NCBI GenBank assembly: GCA_938028845.1
Contig: CALIZJ010000039.1
Coordinates: 1 to 5,626 of the forward strand
DNA from: an uncultured Blautia sp.
Lineage (GTDB): Bacteria; Bacillota; Clostridia; Lachnospirales; Lachnospiraceae
Length of the DNA: 5,626 nt
Direction of reading: 5' to 3'
Shown here: positions 5,074 to 5,626 of the stretch, piece after piece
Layout: each line of letters opens with the position of its first letter
Numbering within the stretch: the stretch's first letter is position 1
Position numbers and translations under genes: made by a program
Notes under the pieces: model-generated
Told to the model about the DNA's origin: nothing
The model's input: the letters and a program-made list of their open reading frames with translations, nothing else
Databases searched by the model: none

Positions 5074-5626
5074 AACAGCCGTACAGGTCATGGTTGACCT
5101 CGGCACGGTAATAGCTGTCCATTGTTGCCGGGGCATTATACAGCGCCGCCAGCAGGTACGCCTTAATATTCCCGACTTTTGTGGTGTTCTTGTCAATACA
5201 GTCAAAGACATACTCCAAGTGGCCGGAATTGATCTTCAGGAAACGGCTCTTTACCACCTCCCTGGGAAAATCATCCCCGGCAATACGGATATATGGCCGT
5301 TTGGATAAAACAACTTCAAGCATAAGCTCCACAGTCTCGTCTATGCGTTCTTTCCCATACCGGGAAACCATACAGTCATACTCGATATTTTCTTTTAGGA
5401 TTTCACGATAAACGTCTATCAGCTCTATCCGATCCATCCCATCCGGGCGGCCTGCCGCCTCCGGCTCTGCCGGATAGATTGATTGATGGGTCCTTGATAT
5501 ATCCGTTTTTGATTTTTTAGTTCTTTGTGGATTAGTATTTAATTGTGCGGGATTTTCCTGTCCAGGTTCGGCCTGTTCAGGTTTTGCCTGTCCTGGATTT
5601 ACCTGTCTTGGATTTTCCCGTTTAGG
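5072..5626 (-). CDS. Replication initiator protein A, C-terminal part with DUF6017 domain (N-terminus outside window)
   Basis: The frame is open from the window edge at 5626 to TAG 5074-5072, giving the last 184 residues. An internal ATG at 5437 is not the start: the upstream 63 codons are open and encode a plausible linker. In the fragment, residues 1-29 are xPxQx repeats, 30-63 are a Lys/Thr/Ser then Pro/Glu-rich linker, and 64-184 form the conserved C-terminal domain (IELIDVYREILKENIEYDCM, LMLEVVLSKRPYIRI, FPREVVKSRFLKINSGHLEY, DKNTTKVGNIKAYLLAALYN, MDSYYRAEVNHDLYG). I recognise this as the DUF6017 region found downstream of a RepA_N-type DNA-binding domain in ICE and plasmid initiators. 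The protein would bind the element's origin and start replication of the circular form. It is the first gene visible in the operon, and the hairpin on its stop codon may separate its expression from the rest. Confidence 0.88.
   Translation of the reverse strand, partial: PKRENPRQVNPGQAKPEQAEPGQENPAQLNTNPQRTKKSKTDISRTHQSIYPAEPEAAGRPDGMDRIELIDVYREILKENIEYDCMVSRYGKERIDETVELMLEVVLSKRPYIRIAGDDFPREVVKSRFLKINSGHLEYVFDCIDKNTTKVGNIKAYLLAALYNAPATMDSYYRAEVNHDLYGC
5540..5626 (-). repeat. 15-bp tandem repeats inside the replication initiator gene (xPxQx pentapeptides)
   Basis: Reading the minus strand, units start at 5614, 5599, 5584, 5569 and 5554. They encode NPRQV, NPGQA, KPEQA, EPGQE and NPAQL, and a partial sixth unit (PKRE) runs into the window edge. 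The first two units differ at only 2 of 15 bases. The central part of the unit, CCnGnACAG, is the best conserved. The array probably continues outside the window. It encodes a flexible linker and may also be an iteron cluster (see findings). Confidence 0.8.

Larger units (their letters stand above)
1..5626 (-). mobile_element. Internal segment of an ICE-like element (replication and accessory operon)
   Basis: All supported genes run on the minus strand with gaps of 0 to 46 bases. Together they form a set that, from recalled family knowledge, recurs in Tn1549/CTn-like conjugative elements of gut Firmicutes: replication initiator A with DUF6017, DUF3991/toprim, small HTH protein, LPD-domain protein. 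No integrase, relaxase, coupling ATPase, type IV secretion gene or att site is inside the window, so the element type and its ends cannot be fixed from here. A large conjugative plasmid or a phage-plasmid hybrid is the alternative. Confidence 0.7.

Noticed and set aside
3935..5308. Long open frame of 457 codons on the plus strand
   Set aside because: It lies antisense to the toprim and initiator genes, both of which have recognisable domains. It has no ribosome binding site, no recognisable motif and Pro/Arg-rich shadow composition, and it is a by-product of codon use on the other strand.
5438..5626. CRISPR-like reading of the short repeats at the right edge
   Set aside because: The repeats are 15-bp head-to-tail units in frame within a coding sequence, with no spacers and no repeat of 23 to 40 bases.

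Overview
The window looks like an internal piece of an integrative and conjugative element (ICE), or a related large mobile element, from a Gram-positive gut Clostridia host (Lachnospiraceae or Oscillospiraceae type). The reasons are strong AAGGAGG-type ribosome binding sites, TTG starts, moderate GC, and a gene set typical of Tn1549/CTn-like accessory regions: a replication initiator A with a DUF6017-type C-terminus, a DUF3991/toprim primase-like protein, a small HTH protein, an LPD-domain protein with a zincin motif, and conserved proteins of unknown function. Species and element family are inferred from recalled family resemblance, not from a search.

Every gene I can support lies on the minus strand, so the window reads from its right end to its left end as one tightly packed operon. 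The order is: the C-terminal part of the replication initiator (5626-5072, entering from outside the window); a terminator-like hairpin on its stop codon; a 12-codon leader ORF (5025-4987); the DUF3991/toprim protein (4999-4016); a 74-residue conserved small protein (4002-3778); an HTH protein (3743-3459); a 306-residue protein of unknown function whose ATG directly abuts the HTH stop (3458-2538); the 674-residue LPD5/LPD1 protein with HEWWH (2508-484, TTG start); and a further conserved unknown (467-1, TTG start) running off the left edge. The longest gap between adjacent genes is 46 bases, so there is no large non-coding stretch.

Functionally, the right side is replication: an initiator plus a primase-like toprim protein, suggesting autonomous replication of the excised circle. 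The left side is accessory: a small DNA-binding protein, an unassigned partner, and a putative metallopeptidase-like polyvalent protein.

The most interesting signals are regulatory. (1) A 15-bp tandem repeat encoding xPxQx pentapeptides lies inside the replication initiator gene, where RepA_N-type replicons are known to carry their origin. (2) A UNCG-tetraloop hairpin followed by a T tract overlaps the initiator's stop codon. (3) The only good ribosome binding site before the toprim gene serves a 12-codon ORF that overlaps the toprim start, which suggests translational coupling or attenuation. No CRISPR array, tRNA, rRNA, insertion sequence or attachment site was seen.
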